Assembly: GCF_001687305.1 (NCBI RefSeq)
Contig: NZ_LZRK01000008.1
Span: forward strand, 1-45,677
Reading direction: 5' to 3'
Length of the DNA stretch: 45,677 nt
DNA from: Actinomyces vulturis
GTDB lineage: Bacteria; Actinomycetota; Actinomycetes; Actinomycetales; Actinomycetaceae
Part shown: in pieces, positions 1-6,450 of the stretch
Layout of the letters: every line of letters starts with the position of its first letter
How positions within the stretch are numbered: position 1 is the first letter of the stretch
Made by a program: the position numbers and the translations under genes
Notes under the pieces: model-generated
Told to the model about the DNA's origin: nothing
The model's input: only the letters and a program-made list of their open reading frames with translations
The model's database searches: none

Positions 1-103
1 TCCGGAGGTGGTGTTGCCAAATCTCATGGTCCAGCCGATGTCTGTTCCTGAGAATTCAAGGGTGTTGAGGCTGGCTTTAGCCTGAATAACCGACTGGATC
101 TGT
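1..103. repeat. Left copy of exact 103-bp terminal inverted repeat
   Basis: Bases 1-103 are the exact reverse complement of 45575-45677. Identity stops abruptly at base 104, beyond which the two flanking genes are only moderately similar. Both copies are coding, in the same frame of two paralogous surface-protein genes. This could be the inner edge of a longer inverted repeat (such as the terminal repeat of a linear plasmid), an inversion site, or an assembly break at a shared sequence. Confidence 0.95.
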
Positions 104-2706
104 CGAATAGGAATCGTTATGACAGAGGTGTTATTGGATGCTCGGTTATTTTTTAAGCCACCACGCGTTTCTGTCCAGTTCGGGTTATACGTTGTTGAAA
201 TAGAAACCTGGTCTTTGGCTGTTGCGTAGTTAGGCACAGAGATTCTGGTTTTAATCTCAACCCAATCAAAATTACCTTTCTTTGATAAAATCCCTCGTCC
301 ACCATTGTCGTCGTTACGAGGGTTATATTCTTCAAACATAGATGGCTTAGTGGTTCCACTAATAATCCAGCCATGTATATCATCGTCAGTGCAAGCAAGC
401 TCATCTGGACCGAAATCAGGCTTTTCTACCGAAGTGACCTCTACACGATCATCGGTGATTTCTGCTTTCTCGGCACAAGAAGATATTTTCATGTTAAATG
501 ATCCTGATGGATCGGTAAGAAGATTTTTATCCGGCTCATTGAGCCGAGAGTTTTGTGAAGAGACTTCAAAGCGGAAAATCGATCCATTGTATTCTTTCGA
601 TGCGCCAGCAATAATAGACTCTTTCTTATCTGGCCACCCAGAGATGCCGAAAGTAGGTGGTTCAATCCTGTGTGATGCATGAGATGTACCAATCGCTGTG
701 TAACTACCATCATTTTGATAGCCAGTTAACCAGCGGTCATCGATTTCGTAGTAGTCCTTTTCAGAGAAGTTGTAGTGACTTGGTTCAAGACCTGTGGTGG
801 GGATACCCACAACACCAACAATCTGATTAGAACTCACCCAACTCTTTTCTCCTGTAACGATAATCTTGGCTACATTAGAGTCAGACTTGATTTCGTTAGA
901 CCACTGAATGTTTTCATCAGTAACTATTGCAAGGCGAGCATCAAGATTTTTCTTGTCGTCATGACGAGATTCTGCCGATTCATTGGGTAACTGTCCCTCC
1001 ATAGAGGGGTATTTCAAATTGGCATGCCCATATTGAATGGTAAACGGAACATCAACCAGATCACCGTTAGCCGATTCACGCCAAAGAACCCGCGCTTGGC
1101 GGTCTGCGTCAAACTTTTGATCATTATCAATGATTTCGTAAAACACTGGCTCGGCAGTTGTTAGTTGTGAATGAACCTTTGTTGTAGACCAGTATTTTGT
1201 TGATGGTGAACCAACAAGTTGTTGTCCGAAGTCTCCCTGTTCTTCAATACCGCCACTTTTTACGTTGACATTAAAAACAGGATCATCATTGTTTGGATAT
1301 TCATTCTTTTTTACTGGACCATTGCCTAGATCAAAATGATATGGACGGATAGACCAGTCATTGTTGTTGTTGTCCATAAAATGCCATTGACTGTAATACG
1401 GACTTGTTTTTTCAACAGAACCAGTATTTTTGGTCAAAAAGTCATGTGGTTGACCAGCACCAGGCTGCTTGAAGTTTGCACCATACATGTTCATGTAGGG
1501 GCCACCATCATGTACTGAAGTACGGTCTTCTTTGATGTGAGCCTTTAAAACAATGTCTGGTGTTTCTTCAAGAGTTGATTTGGGGACAAATACTTTGAAA
1601 ATAAAAGGTGTGTTGTAAAAAAAGAAGTCGTCTGTGGGTGATGGTGTGTTATATTTCCCGGCGTGCCCATTGATAGCATAATTTATTCCTGCTTTGTAAT
1701 GAACGATATTCCCTTCGACAGAAACATTATTATCGTCGGGGATAAGAGCAGCCCCCTTGGGAGGATCTAAAAGTTCAACGTCAGTATCGTATTGAAGCGT
1801 TGCTCTTTTGTAATCAAACTTGCTTTGAATATAAAGAACACCATAAGTAAAAATCATCCCATCTTCGCCATTGTACGAGTAGGGGCGAGGTTTATCTCTA
1901 CCACCGTTGATATATCCAAAAATAACAGGATCAATAAAAGGTGCGTCAACAACAAGGGTTTTGGGTGTCTTTAATGTTGACTCAGAGGTTGCGTTGGCGA
2001 GTTTCCATTCTGTTGAAACGTACCTATTAGCAGGAACTAAATCCACTCTGCCGCTATTATTTTCTGCGAGGCTAAATGTTCCTGCAAGTGATTGCTCTGA
2101 TGCAGGAATAGTGATCGTACAGGTGGAACTCCCCCCTTCACCGAAAGACCTTTTGACAGTAGCGCCGGGGATAACACCGATGTCACAGAACTGACTAAAT
2201 TTTTCTCCATCGACAGCATCCGCGCCATGTTTTCTTAATCCTCTATTGCCTACAAGATCGCGAGATGACTCTTCGTAGCCAGGAAGCGCTTCTGGATAGG
2301 AGTTCTGAGTAAAGGAAAAGGTTCGTTCAATATCACTCGGCGTAATTGAGTAAGAAATCTTGTAAAGATTGCTTGATTGTACGCAAGCAATACCGTCGAG
2401 AGGACCGTTGTCACCAACGGGGAATCCGTTATCAGAATTGATGAAACAGTGTTCGTCTCCCTCTCCCCAGTTACCGTCATAAGTCTTTTCGATTGAAAAG
2501 GTAATACCGTCATCTGTTTGAATTTGTCCCAATACTCCTTTTGATGGAACCTCAATATCAGGGATCGATCCGTATCCAGGGCCTTCTGAAAGTGCTTGTG
2601 TTTCTAGGACAGTATTCGATGCTGCTATTGTCGCAGGAAGCGGAGCAAGCACAAGGCCAATGCTTGCTATGACTACTACCTTAGAAAGAGTTTTTCTTAC
2701 TAGCAT
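1..2706 (-). CDS. Large secreted surface protein, partial (C-terminus beyond left edge)
   Basis: The reading frame is open for 902 codons from ATG 2706 to the window edge. GAAAGG stands 6 nt before the ATG, which supports this start. Residues 1-31 look like a Sec signal peptide (basic start, then a hydrophobic run ending in PLPATIAA). The mature part opens with an EGPGYG-IPDIEVP segment and a DDGITFSIEKT segment that are shared with the right-hand surface protein, and it contains scattered paired cysteines. No catalytic motif is seen, so an adhesin or fibre-like wall protein is likely. The end of the gene, which might carry a sorting signal, is not in the window. It is preceded by a CTAGTAG element. 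Confidence 0.85.
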   Translation of the reverse strand, partial: MLVRKTLSKVVVIASIGLVLAPLPATIAASNTVLETQALSEGPGYGSIPDIEVPSKGVLGQIQTDDGITFSIEKTYDGNWGEGDEHCFINSDNGFPVGDNGPLDGIACVQSSNLYKISYSITPSDIERTFSFTQNSYPEALPGYEESSRDLVGNRGLRKHGADAVDGEKFSQFCDIGVIPGATVKRSFGEGGSSTCTITIPASEQSLAGTFSLAENNSGRVDLVPANRYVSTEWKLANATSESTLKTPKTLVVDAPFIDPVIFGYINGGRDKPRPYSYNGEDGMIFTYGVLYIQSKFDYKRATLQYDTDVELLDPPKGAALIPDDNNVSVEGNIVHYKAGINYAINGHAGKYNTPSPTDDFFFYNTPFIFKVFVPKSTLEETPDIVLKAHIKEDRTSVHDGGPYMNMYGANFKQPGAGQPHDFLTKNTGSVEKTSPYYSQWHFMDNNNNDWSIRPYHFDLGNGPVKKNEYPNNDDPVFNVNVKSGGIEEQGDFGQQLVGSPSTKYWSTTKVHSQLTTAEPVFYEIIDNDQKFDADRQARVLWRESANGDLVDVPFTIQYGHANLKYPSMEGQLPNESAESRHDDKKNLDARLAIVTDENIQWSNEIKSDSNVAKIIVTGEKSWVSSNQIVGVVGIPTTGLEPSHYNFSEKDYYEIDDRWLTGYQNDGSYTAIGTSHASHRIEPPTFGISGWPDKKESIIAGASKEYNGSIFRFEVSSQNSRLNEPDKNLLTDPSGSFNMKISSCAEKAEITDDRVEVTSVEKPDFGPDELACTDDDIHGWIISGTTKPSMFEEYNPRNDDNGGRGILSKKGNFDWVEIKTRISVPNYATAKDQVSISTTYNPNWTETRGGLKNNRASNNTSVITIPIRQIQSVIQAKASLNTLEFSGTDIGWTMRFGNTTSG

Positions 2707-2740
2707 AGAGTGCCTTTCTTTTTTATTAGCCCGCAAAGTT

Positions 2741-2747
2741 CTACTAG
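2741..2747 (-). promoter_or_regulatory. CTAGTAG element upstream of left surface gene
   Basis: CTAGTAG on the minus strand, in the extended form CACCTAGTAG. Here it lies 34 nt before the ATG, so the transcript would have a short leader with its own ribosome binding site. A terminator stands just upstream, which makes this the start of a new transcript. Confidence 0.5.
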
Positions 2748-2770
2748 GTGTAGTCAAAATAAAACAGAAA

Positions 2771-2811
2771 AAATCGATCCCTTATTAGAAAACCTAATAG
2801 GGGATCGATTT
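2771..2811 (-). terminator. Rho-independent terminator
   Basis: An 18-bp inverted repeat (2771-2788 with 2794-2811; 5-nt loop; one imperfect pair) is followed on the minus strand by a run of T. It ends the transcript of the two small genes at 2855-3449. Confidence 0.85.
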
Positions 2812-2854
2812 CTGGTCTATCTATCTTCTTTTATAGGCAAGGTCTTTACGGCAC

Positions 2855-3190
2855 TTAGTTTCCGATCAGCAACTCGATCAACTGTTCGTTGCTTAATGCC
2901 ATAGTTTCTGTGTCTTCGTTCGACACAAACATCGTTTCAATGTTGCGCGAAGCGTAATTGATCTTCATGACCACTTTCGTCCACGCCTTGTTTGTGACCA
3001 TCCACAGCACGCGCAGCTGTTCAAAAGCAACGTCATCAACGTTGAATGGTGCATCAATTTCGGTGATGTCTTCGTTGACTGTGCAGACGACGGTGAACTC
3101 ATCATCGCTTTGTGCACTGCCGACCAAAAAGAGAGCAAACAGTCCAGTAATCTCATTGAGGAGCGGGGTGGATTCAAGAGTTTGTTTCAT
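2855..3190 (-). CDS. Hypothetical protein, 111 aa
   Basis: Not recognised. The start MKQTLESTPL was chosen because the longer open frame only shadows the upstream gene. A hydrophobic stretch (ITGLFALFLVGSA) is followed by an acidic, beta-rich body with no clear motif. It lies 19 nt after the 79-aa gene and just before the terminator, so it is the last gene of that short operon. The ribosome binding site is weak, which suggests translational coupling or low expression. Confidence 0.6.
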   Translation of the reverse strand: MKQTLESTPLLNEITGLFALFLVGSAQSDDEFTVVCTVNEDITEIDAPFNVDDVAFEQLRVLWMVTNKAWTKVVMKINYASRNIETMFVSNEDTETMALSNEQLIELLIGN

Positions 3191-3209
3191 GATCAAGTCT
3201 TTACTTTTG

Positions 3210-3449
3210 TCAGAAAATGTTGAACTGATTTTCAACCAGAATGTCTTCGTATTGCTCTCGCTGAGCAATCCCTTCACAGGTGAAAGCCACGGGGGCAAGG
3301 TCGTCGGTGTTGAGATAGTGCAACTCGTTTTGAGCCTGTTGAATGACGGCGGCAATCTCTTGTTCGCTATACCGAGACAAGATCTCTTTTGCTTGAGTGA
3401 ACACATAGAGTTGCCCAAGCCAGTATTGCTCATTGTTTGACGTACTCAT
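3210..3449 (-). CDS. Hypothetical protein, 79 aa
   Basis: Not recognised. It is a small soluble protein, mostly helical, with a glutamine-rich middle (AAVIQQAQNELHYL). The ATG overlaps the stop of the putative molybdenum-carrier gene by 4 nt. It also sits exactly 9 nt after a CGACCAT motif embedded in the end of that gene, so it can be read either by coupling or from a leaderless transcript. Confidence 0.65.
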   Translation of the reverse strand: MSTSNNEQYWLGQLYVFTQAKEILSRYSEQEIAAVIQQAQNELHYLNTDDLAPVAFTCEGIAQREQYEDILVENQFNIF

Positions 3450-3910
3450 GATTCACTTATGGTCGTGAACACCTGATCAAGCAGGTCTTTTGTTCGCCCG
3501 TAGATTCCAGGAGACTCACTTTGCCTGTCACCGGCCACATTGAGATCCATAGGTGTTTTCAGACTGCGCAGCCACGTGACAATCACGCTTCGATCAACGT
3601 CGCTAGGAACAATCAGACATGGCTTGTCTAGCAACTGGCATAGTTGGGCGGTAAGCAGTGTGCCAGGTGAGTCATTGTCACTGATAATCAATGTGAAATC
3701 GCTGTAGACCACGTTGAGCGTAGTGCGCACGTTGGGGTCGCTAGAGGGCGTTTTTGTCAGCGTCGGATAGTGTTTGGTTAGATCGTCAATGTCTTCTGCC
3801 CATCCGCCAGCGGGGGTGAAGCCACACACGGCGATACCATGCTTTATGGCGCAATCGAGTGCCGCCCGATCTACACCAGACTGTCCCCCGCTGCGAATGG
3901 CTGCAAACAT
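3446..3910 (-). CDS. Putative molybdenum-carrier-like / LOG-type Rossmann protein
   Basis: 154 aa. It opens with RSGGQSGVDRAALDCAI, continues with a GGWAED segment and a Y-P-L block, then RTTLNVVYSDFTLII and later SPGTLLTAQLC. This order matches the family annotated as putative molybdenum carrier (PF12694), a nucleotide-binding Rossmann fold related to LOG/DprA-like proteins. The family occurs often on mobile elements, and its real substrate is unsettled. The gene follows the 86-aa gene with no gap, so the two are probably cotranscribed. Confidence 0.7.
   Translation of the reverse strand: MFAAIRSGGQSGVDRAALDCAIKHGIAVCGFTPAGGWAEDIDDLTKHYPTLTKTPSSDPNVRTTLNVVYSDFTLIISDNDSPGTLLTAQLCQLLDKPCLIVPSDVDRSVIVTWLRSLKTPMDLNVAGDRQSESPGIYGRTKDLLDQVFTTISES
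3459..3465 (-). promoter_or_regulatory. CGACCAT-N9-ATG element (putative leaderless promoter)
   Basis: CGACCAT followed by 9 nt and then the ATG at 3449. If the A of ATG is +1, the conserved AT-N3-T block falls at about -11 to -6, where a -10 box belongs. The motif lies inside the last codons of the upstream gene. Confidence 0.55.
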
Positions 3911-4171
3911 TCACCCCACCTGCTCGTAGATTTCAAAAATGTTGTCAGGCAGAATGTCGTCATTCATCATGAGGCCAATCAGGTCTTTGACCTGACGTTT
4001 TGTTGGCTGCTTGCCACGCCAACACACGGTTCCGTTGCGCTCGACTGTGGCCGGACCGATTGCGTATTCACGAGTGGATCGGTTGTAGACGGCCTTGATC
4101 TCGTAGAGTGCTTGGACGTTGGCGACGATCTTTGTGCGCTTGTTCGCTGGCACGTTGTAGACGAAAATCAT
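3911..4171 (-). CDS. Hypothetical protein, 86 aa
   Basis: Not recognised. The start is supported by AAGGA at a normal distance from the ATG. The protein is small and basic in its first half (NKRTKIV, KAVYNRSTREY) with a short helical C-terminal part (TKRQVKDLIGLMMNDD). It is the first protein-coding gene downstream of the tRNA-like element at 4402-4456 and of the CGACCAT motif at 4479. Confidence 0.65.
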   Translation of the reverse strand: MIFVYNVPANKRTKIVANVQALYEIKAVYNRSTREYAIGPATVERNGTVCWRGKQPTKRQVKDLIGLMMNDDILPDNIFEIYEQVG

Positions 4172-4401
4172 GATGGTTTCCTTATTTTTTTAAAACGGAT
4201 AGACACTGTGCCAGGTTCGGTTCTATCCAGATCCCACGTTTAGCCACGTGTGCAACCTCTATGTGACGCTTTTCAGCAGTCAAGATCGCGCGGGGTGCGG
4301 GGCTTTCACCCGCTCTCACCACCTGCGTGCTTCCACATACACCATGAAGCCGGATTTGAACCGGCACCTCAAAGCGGTGAGTGCCGTCGAGCGGCCCCCG
4401 T
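4172..4401. other. Mostly noncoding leader region with hairpins
   Basis: No convincing gene. On the minus strand this lies between the tRNA-like element and the 86-aa gene. It holds a perfect T-arm-like hairpin (GCCGG-TTCAAAT-CCGGC, 4349-4365) without a matching acceptor stem, and a second stem at about 4366-4388. One frame is open across 4182-4442 with no similarity I recognise, so a small protein here is possible but unsupported. Confidence 0.4.
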
Positions 4402-4456
4402 GCCTTTGTGCAGAATCGAACTGCATTGTTTTTAAGCACCATGCTTCAGCAAAGGC
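4402..4456 (-). ncRNA. tRNA-like element, 55 nt, one arm missing
   Basis: A perfect 7-bp acceptor-type stem (GCCTTTG with CAAAGGC) encloses a perfect T-arm (TGCAG-TTCGATT-CTGCA). Only 24 nt lie between acceptor and T-arm, against about 41 in a normal tRNA. The shortfall of 17 nt is exactly one anticodon arm. The remaining segment can form AAGC-ATGGT-GCTT, a D-arm-like hairpin with GG in the loop. It is probably a decayed tRNA, or a tRNA mimic. It lies 22 nt downstream of a CGACCAT motif. Confidence 0.4.
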
Positions 4457-4478
4457 GGATTGTTGATCCATCACATAT

Positions 4479-4485
4479 ATGGTCG
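4479..4485 (-). promoter_or_regulatory. CGACCAT element upstream of tRNA-like RNA
   Basis: Reads CCGACCATATATG on the minus strand, the same extended form as in front of tRNA-Thr(TGT) and tRNA-Arg. No start codon follows at the fixed distance, consistent with an RNA transcript. Confidence 0.5.
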
Positions 4486-4519
4486 GATCGGTTTTCTACT
4501 GGAGCATTTGTTTCAGTGG

Positions 4520-4592
4520 AGCCACCTAGAGGGTTTGAACCTCTGACCTGCCGACTACGAAACGGCTGCTCTACCAACTGAGCTAAGGTGGC
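4520..4592 (-). tRNA. tRNA-Thr (anticodon CGT)
   Basis: Acceptor GCCACCT/AGGTGGC, D-arm GCTC-AGTTGGTA-GAGC, anticodon loop TTCGTAG giving CGT (codon ACG), T-arm with GTTCAAA. The anticodon stem has a T-T mismatch at its loop end, as in the neighbouring tRNA-Thr. CCA is not encoded. Confidence 0.93.
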
Positions 4593-4595
4593 AGG

Positions 4596-4635
4596 CACGA
4601 AGTAAGACAGGTTGCAACACTGCGTTTACTTCGTG
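4596..4635 (-). ncRNA. Leader hairpin directly before tRNA-Thr(CGT)
   Basis: A perfect 10-bp stem (4596-4605 with 4626-4635) with a 20-nt loop ends 3 nt before the tRNA. A closing stem in the same place is found before the other two tRNAs, so this may be a reduced form of their leader. Confidence 0.5.
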
Positions 4636-4661
4636 GTTCTGGTTCTTCAAAACCATACCTG

Positions 4662-4668
4662 ATAGTCG
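4662..4668 (-). promoter_or_regulatory. CGACTAT variant upstream of tRNA-Thr(CGT)
   Basis: GCCGACTATCAGGTATGG on the minus strand, the C-to-T variant of the CGACCAT element, about 70 nt before the tRNA. It would start the transcript just before the leader hairpins. Confidence 0.4.
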
Positions 4669-4784
4669 GCCAAGACTTCAGTGCTAAGGCTGGGCTACGT
4701 ACCCAAGATACCGACAGTTCACACCTGGCTAGTATTCTCCAACCACTGACAGGGCCTCATTTCATCGCAGTCATGAGAGAACTG

Positions 4785-4838
4785 CTGGCAAATACTTATT
4801 TCTCCCTGTAGATCGGCTAAATCTACATTGTTTGCCAG
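4785..4838 (-). other. Nested hairpin after tRNA-Thr(TGT)
   Basis: An outer 8-bp stem (4785-4792 with 4831-4838) encloses a perfect 7-bp inner hairpin (4807-4813 with 4821-4827). It begins 10 nt after the tRNA 3' end. It lacks a T-run, so it is more likely a processing or protective structure than a terminator. The rest of the 4593-4848 gap shows short stems but no gene. Confidence 0.5.
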
Positions 4839-4848
4839 TTTAAACCAG

Positions 4849-4922
4849 AGCCACCTATCGGACTCGAACCGATGACCTGCCGATTACAAAACGGCTGCTC
4901 TAACCAACTGAGCTAAGGTGGC
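4849..4922 (-). tRNA. tRNA-Thr (anticodon TGT)
   Basis: Acceptor GCCACCT/AGGTGGC, D-arm GCTC-AGTTGGTTA-GAGC, anticodon loop TTTGTAA giving TGT (codon ACA), T-arm ATCGG-TTCGAGT-CCGAT. CCA is not encoded. It is closely related to the CGT isoacceptor 256 nt away but has its own T-arm sequence. Confidence 0.95.
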
Positions 4923-4927
4923 ATGTC

Positions 4928-4992
4928 GCGTAAGTGCTGAGCCTTGCCACAGGCCCAGCCTTTGATCACCCGACGACTTACGCTTCACCGGG
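4928..4992 (-). ncRNA. Structured leader RNA of tRNA-Thr(TGT), pseudoknot-like
   Basis: 65 nt ending 5 nt before the tRNA. P1 is CCCGG/TCGGG (4988-4992 with 4969-4973). P2 is GCGTAAG/CTTACGC (4977-4983 with 4928-4934). P3 is GCTGGG/CTCAGC (4954-4959 with 4936-4941). The 5' strand of P2 lies inside the P1 loop, so P1 and P2 form an H-type pseudoknot. The same layout at the same length precedes tRNA-Arg, with P3 sequences that differ but still pair. Confidence 0.65.
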
Positions 4993-5063
4993 AAGAGGTA
5001 ATCACCGATGGTGCTGATGCAACGGCGAACAAATGAAAGCCCATCCAGCCTTCACTGTCATAT

Positions 5064-5070
5064 ATGGTCG
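5064..5070 (-). promoter_or_regulatory. CGACCAT element upstream of tRNA-Thr(TGT)
   Basis: CCGACCATATATG, 142 nt before the tRNA and 16 nt after the stop of the radical SAM gene. Together with the 6437 copy it marks the 5' end of the conserved leader RNA. Confidence 0.5.
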
Positions 5071-5085
5071 GATAGTTTTTACTAA

Positions 5086-6024
5086 CTAACTAGCGTGAAT
5101 AATCGGCAAGTTGTGTCCGACAGAGGGGCGCACCTTATCAGGGTTGTTGCGCATCCACTCCTGGACATAATGCAACTGCCCACATCCACCGCCAATGTCG
5201 TCTTGACCGGCAGGATTGAAAACACGAGTAGTGAAGCCTGCTTCATCCATTTTGGCGCTGAAGGCACTGGTGAGTTCGCGCTGACGATCATGAGCAGCCT
5301 TCATGGTTTCATCGCGCTCACAGATCACACTGATTGTTGCGCGCCAGATGTCAGGGTTGAACAACTTTGCCAGACGTTTAACGTCTTCGGCAGTGTCGTT
5401 GCCTTCATGGACACAGTAGTTGAAGAATGGTGGGCGAGACGTGAGTTCATGAAAACGTTCCCCACGCTGAGCAATCTGTTCCAAAGTCAACTTGCGCTTG
5501 AACGGAATCAGTTCATCACGAGCCTGGTCAGTAGATTCATGCACAGAGAACTGTAAACCCACAGTGTCAATACGCTGAGCCACATCGAAGAAAGCATCGT
5601 AAGAAACATTGGGGCCAGAAGTGGAGACAAGAAGGGCTGCATGAGGATACTTCTCATGCAATTGCTCGATGGCTTCCACCAGACGCTTCTGGTTGAGCAT
5701 TGGCTCCCCCATGGACATGAACATGATCTGAAGATTTTCAATGTCGGTTACACCGTGCTCCTTTTCGATCAAGTCAAGAAGGTAGACGCTTTGAGACACG
5801 ATTTCCTCAGTAGTCAGATTGCGAGCAAAGTTGTCACCAGCCCCGCAGAAGCGACAACCTACAGGGCAACCGCTCTGTGTGGAGCAGCAAATGACAGTGC
5901 GAACGTCATAAGTCGGATAACGATAGAGCACAGACTCAGCCACGGCATTATCTGTTGAGAAAACGAACTTTTCGACATTGCCTTCGCTAGAAACTAAGCG
6001 TTCGATGTTATCCCAGGTGTTCAT
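5086..6024 (-). CDS. RlmN/Cfr-like radical SAM methyltransferase
   Basis: 312 aa from ATG 6024, which has GAAAGG in front; the longer open frame runs through tRNA-Arg and is rejected. The radical SAM motif is GCPVGCRFCGAG (C-x3-C-x2-C, residues about 53-60). A further Cys sits seven residues before the first of these, and another lies in IGGGCGQL near the C-terminus. These are the two methyl-transfer cysteines of RlmN and Cfr, which methylate C2 or C8 of adenosine in 23S rRNA (RlmN also tRNA A37). MSMGEPMLN, LLVSTSG and NYCVHEGND fit the family. It is shorter than RlmN (about 380) and Cfr (about 350), lacking most of the N-terminal domain. The position beside three tRNAs makes tRNA or rRNA modification plausible. 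Confidence 0.8.
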   Translation of the reverse strand: MNTWDNIERLVSSEGNVEKFVFSTDNAVAESVLYRYPTYDVRTVICCSTQSGCPVGCRFCGAGDNFARNLTTEEIVSQSVYLLDLIEKEHGVTDIENLQIMFMSMGEPMLNQKRLVEAIEQLHEKYPHAALLVSTSGPNVSYDAFFDVAQRIDTVGLQFSVHESTDQARDELIPFKRKLTLEQIAQRGERFHELTSRPPFFNYCVHEGNDTAEDVKRLAKLFNPDIWRATISVICERDETMKAAHDRQRELTSAFSAKMDEAGFTTRVFNPAGQDDIGGGCGQLHYVQEWMRNNPDKVRPSVGHNLPIIHAS

Positions 6025-6035
6025 TTTTATTCCTT

Positions 6036-6185
6036 TCAAAAAGCGATCTGGTGGCCCATGATGACGGGCTTGCCCATAGTCAGTTCTTTGAACCGTTTCA
6101 AATCTTTTGGGCAATCCCAAGGCAAAGCACCATCCACGCCAATGACACCATTGATGTCTTGTGCCCACATGAGCGTGACCTGCAT
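6036..6185 (-). pseudogene. folA: N-terminal fragment of dihydrofolate reductase
   Basis: 49 codons with a GAAAGG ribosome binding site. The product begins MQVTLMWAQDINGVIGVDGA, then LPWDCPKDLKRFKELTMGKP and VIMG. This is the classic start of DHFR: first beta strand, Met20-type loop with G-x-LPW, the acidic helix, and the GKPVIMG strand. It stops three residues after the point where R-x-T/S-x-E-S-I should follow, so about 110 residues are missing and it cannot be an active enzyme. The TGA overlaps the ribosome binding site of the radical SAM gene, so the remnant may be kept for translational coupling. It lies directly after tRNA-Arg. Confidence 0.75.
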
Positions 6186-6206
6186 GACTGTGCCTTTCTT
6201 TTATCG

Positions 6207-6279
6207 TGCCCCCGGCGGGACTCGAACCCGCAACACCCGGATTAGAAGGCCGGTGCTCTATCCTTTGAGCTACGAAGGC
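6207..6279 (-). tRNA. tRNA-Arg (anticodon TCT)
   Basis: Acceptor GCCTTCG with CGGGGGC (two G-U pairs), D-arm GCTC-AAAGGATA-GAGC, anticodon loop CTTCTAA giving TCT (codon AGA), T-arm GCGGG-TTCGAGT-CCCGC. CCA is not encoded. It is preceded by a structured leader and followed by the folA fragment and the radical SAM gene. Confidence 0.95.
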
Positions 6280-6287
6280 GTGTGTTT

Positions 6288-6352
6288 GCGTAAGTGTCAG
6301 ACCTTGCATCAGATCTGACCTTTGATAACCCGACGGCTTACGCTCCACCGGG
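6288..6352 (-). ncRNA. Structured leader RNA of tRNA-Arg, pseudoknot-like
   Basis: 65 nt ending 8 nt before the tRNA. P1 is CCCGG/TCGGG (6348-6352 with 6329-6333). P2 is GCGTAAG/CTTACGC (6337-6343 with 6288-6294). P3 is GTCAGA/TCTGAC (6314-6319 with 6296-6301). Compared with the tRNA-Thr(TGT) leader, P3 shows four two-sided and one one-sided base-pair changes that keep the pairing. Further upstream both leaders share a TGC(A/C)TCAGCA hairpin inside another stem. Confidence 0.65.
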
Positions 6353-6436
6353 AGAAAGGAGTGAGGGAAATCCCCAGGCCAACGTTGCTGAGGCATTGGC
6401 CCCGAAAGCCATGACAACCAGCTTTCACTGACATAT

Positions 6437-6443
6437 ATGGTCG
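6437..6443 (-). promoter_or_regulatory. CGACCAT element upstream of tRNA-Arg
   Basis: CCGACCATATATG, 8 nt after the stop of the DUF4313-like gene and 158 nt before the tRNA. It probably drives the leader, tRNA-Arg, folA fragment and radical SAM gene as one transcript. Confidence 0.5.
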
Positions 6444-6450
6444 GAAAGTT

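Noticed and set aside
305-2555. Open frames on both strands within the first 2.7 kb
   Set aside because: They are shadows of the partial surface-protein gene, which is open in one frame across the whole stretch.
2855-3433. 192-codon version of the 111-aa gene
   Set aside because: The first 81 codons overlap the 79-aa gene in another frame and have an unlikely composition. The internal ATG gives a compact operon.
4349-4365. Second T-arm-like hairpin as a full tRNA
   Set aside because: The T-arm is perfect, but no upstream segment at 45-70 nt pairs with the following TTCATGG, and no D-arm or anticodon arm can be drawn.
6025-6417. Long N-terminal extension of the radical SAM frame
   Set aside because: It runs through tRNA-Arg and the DHFR fragment in another frame. 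ATG 6024 has a good ribosome binding site and matches where the family domain begins.
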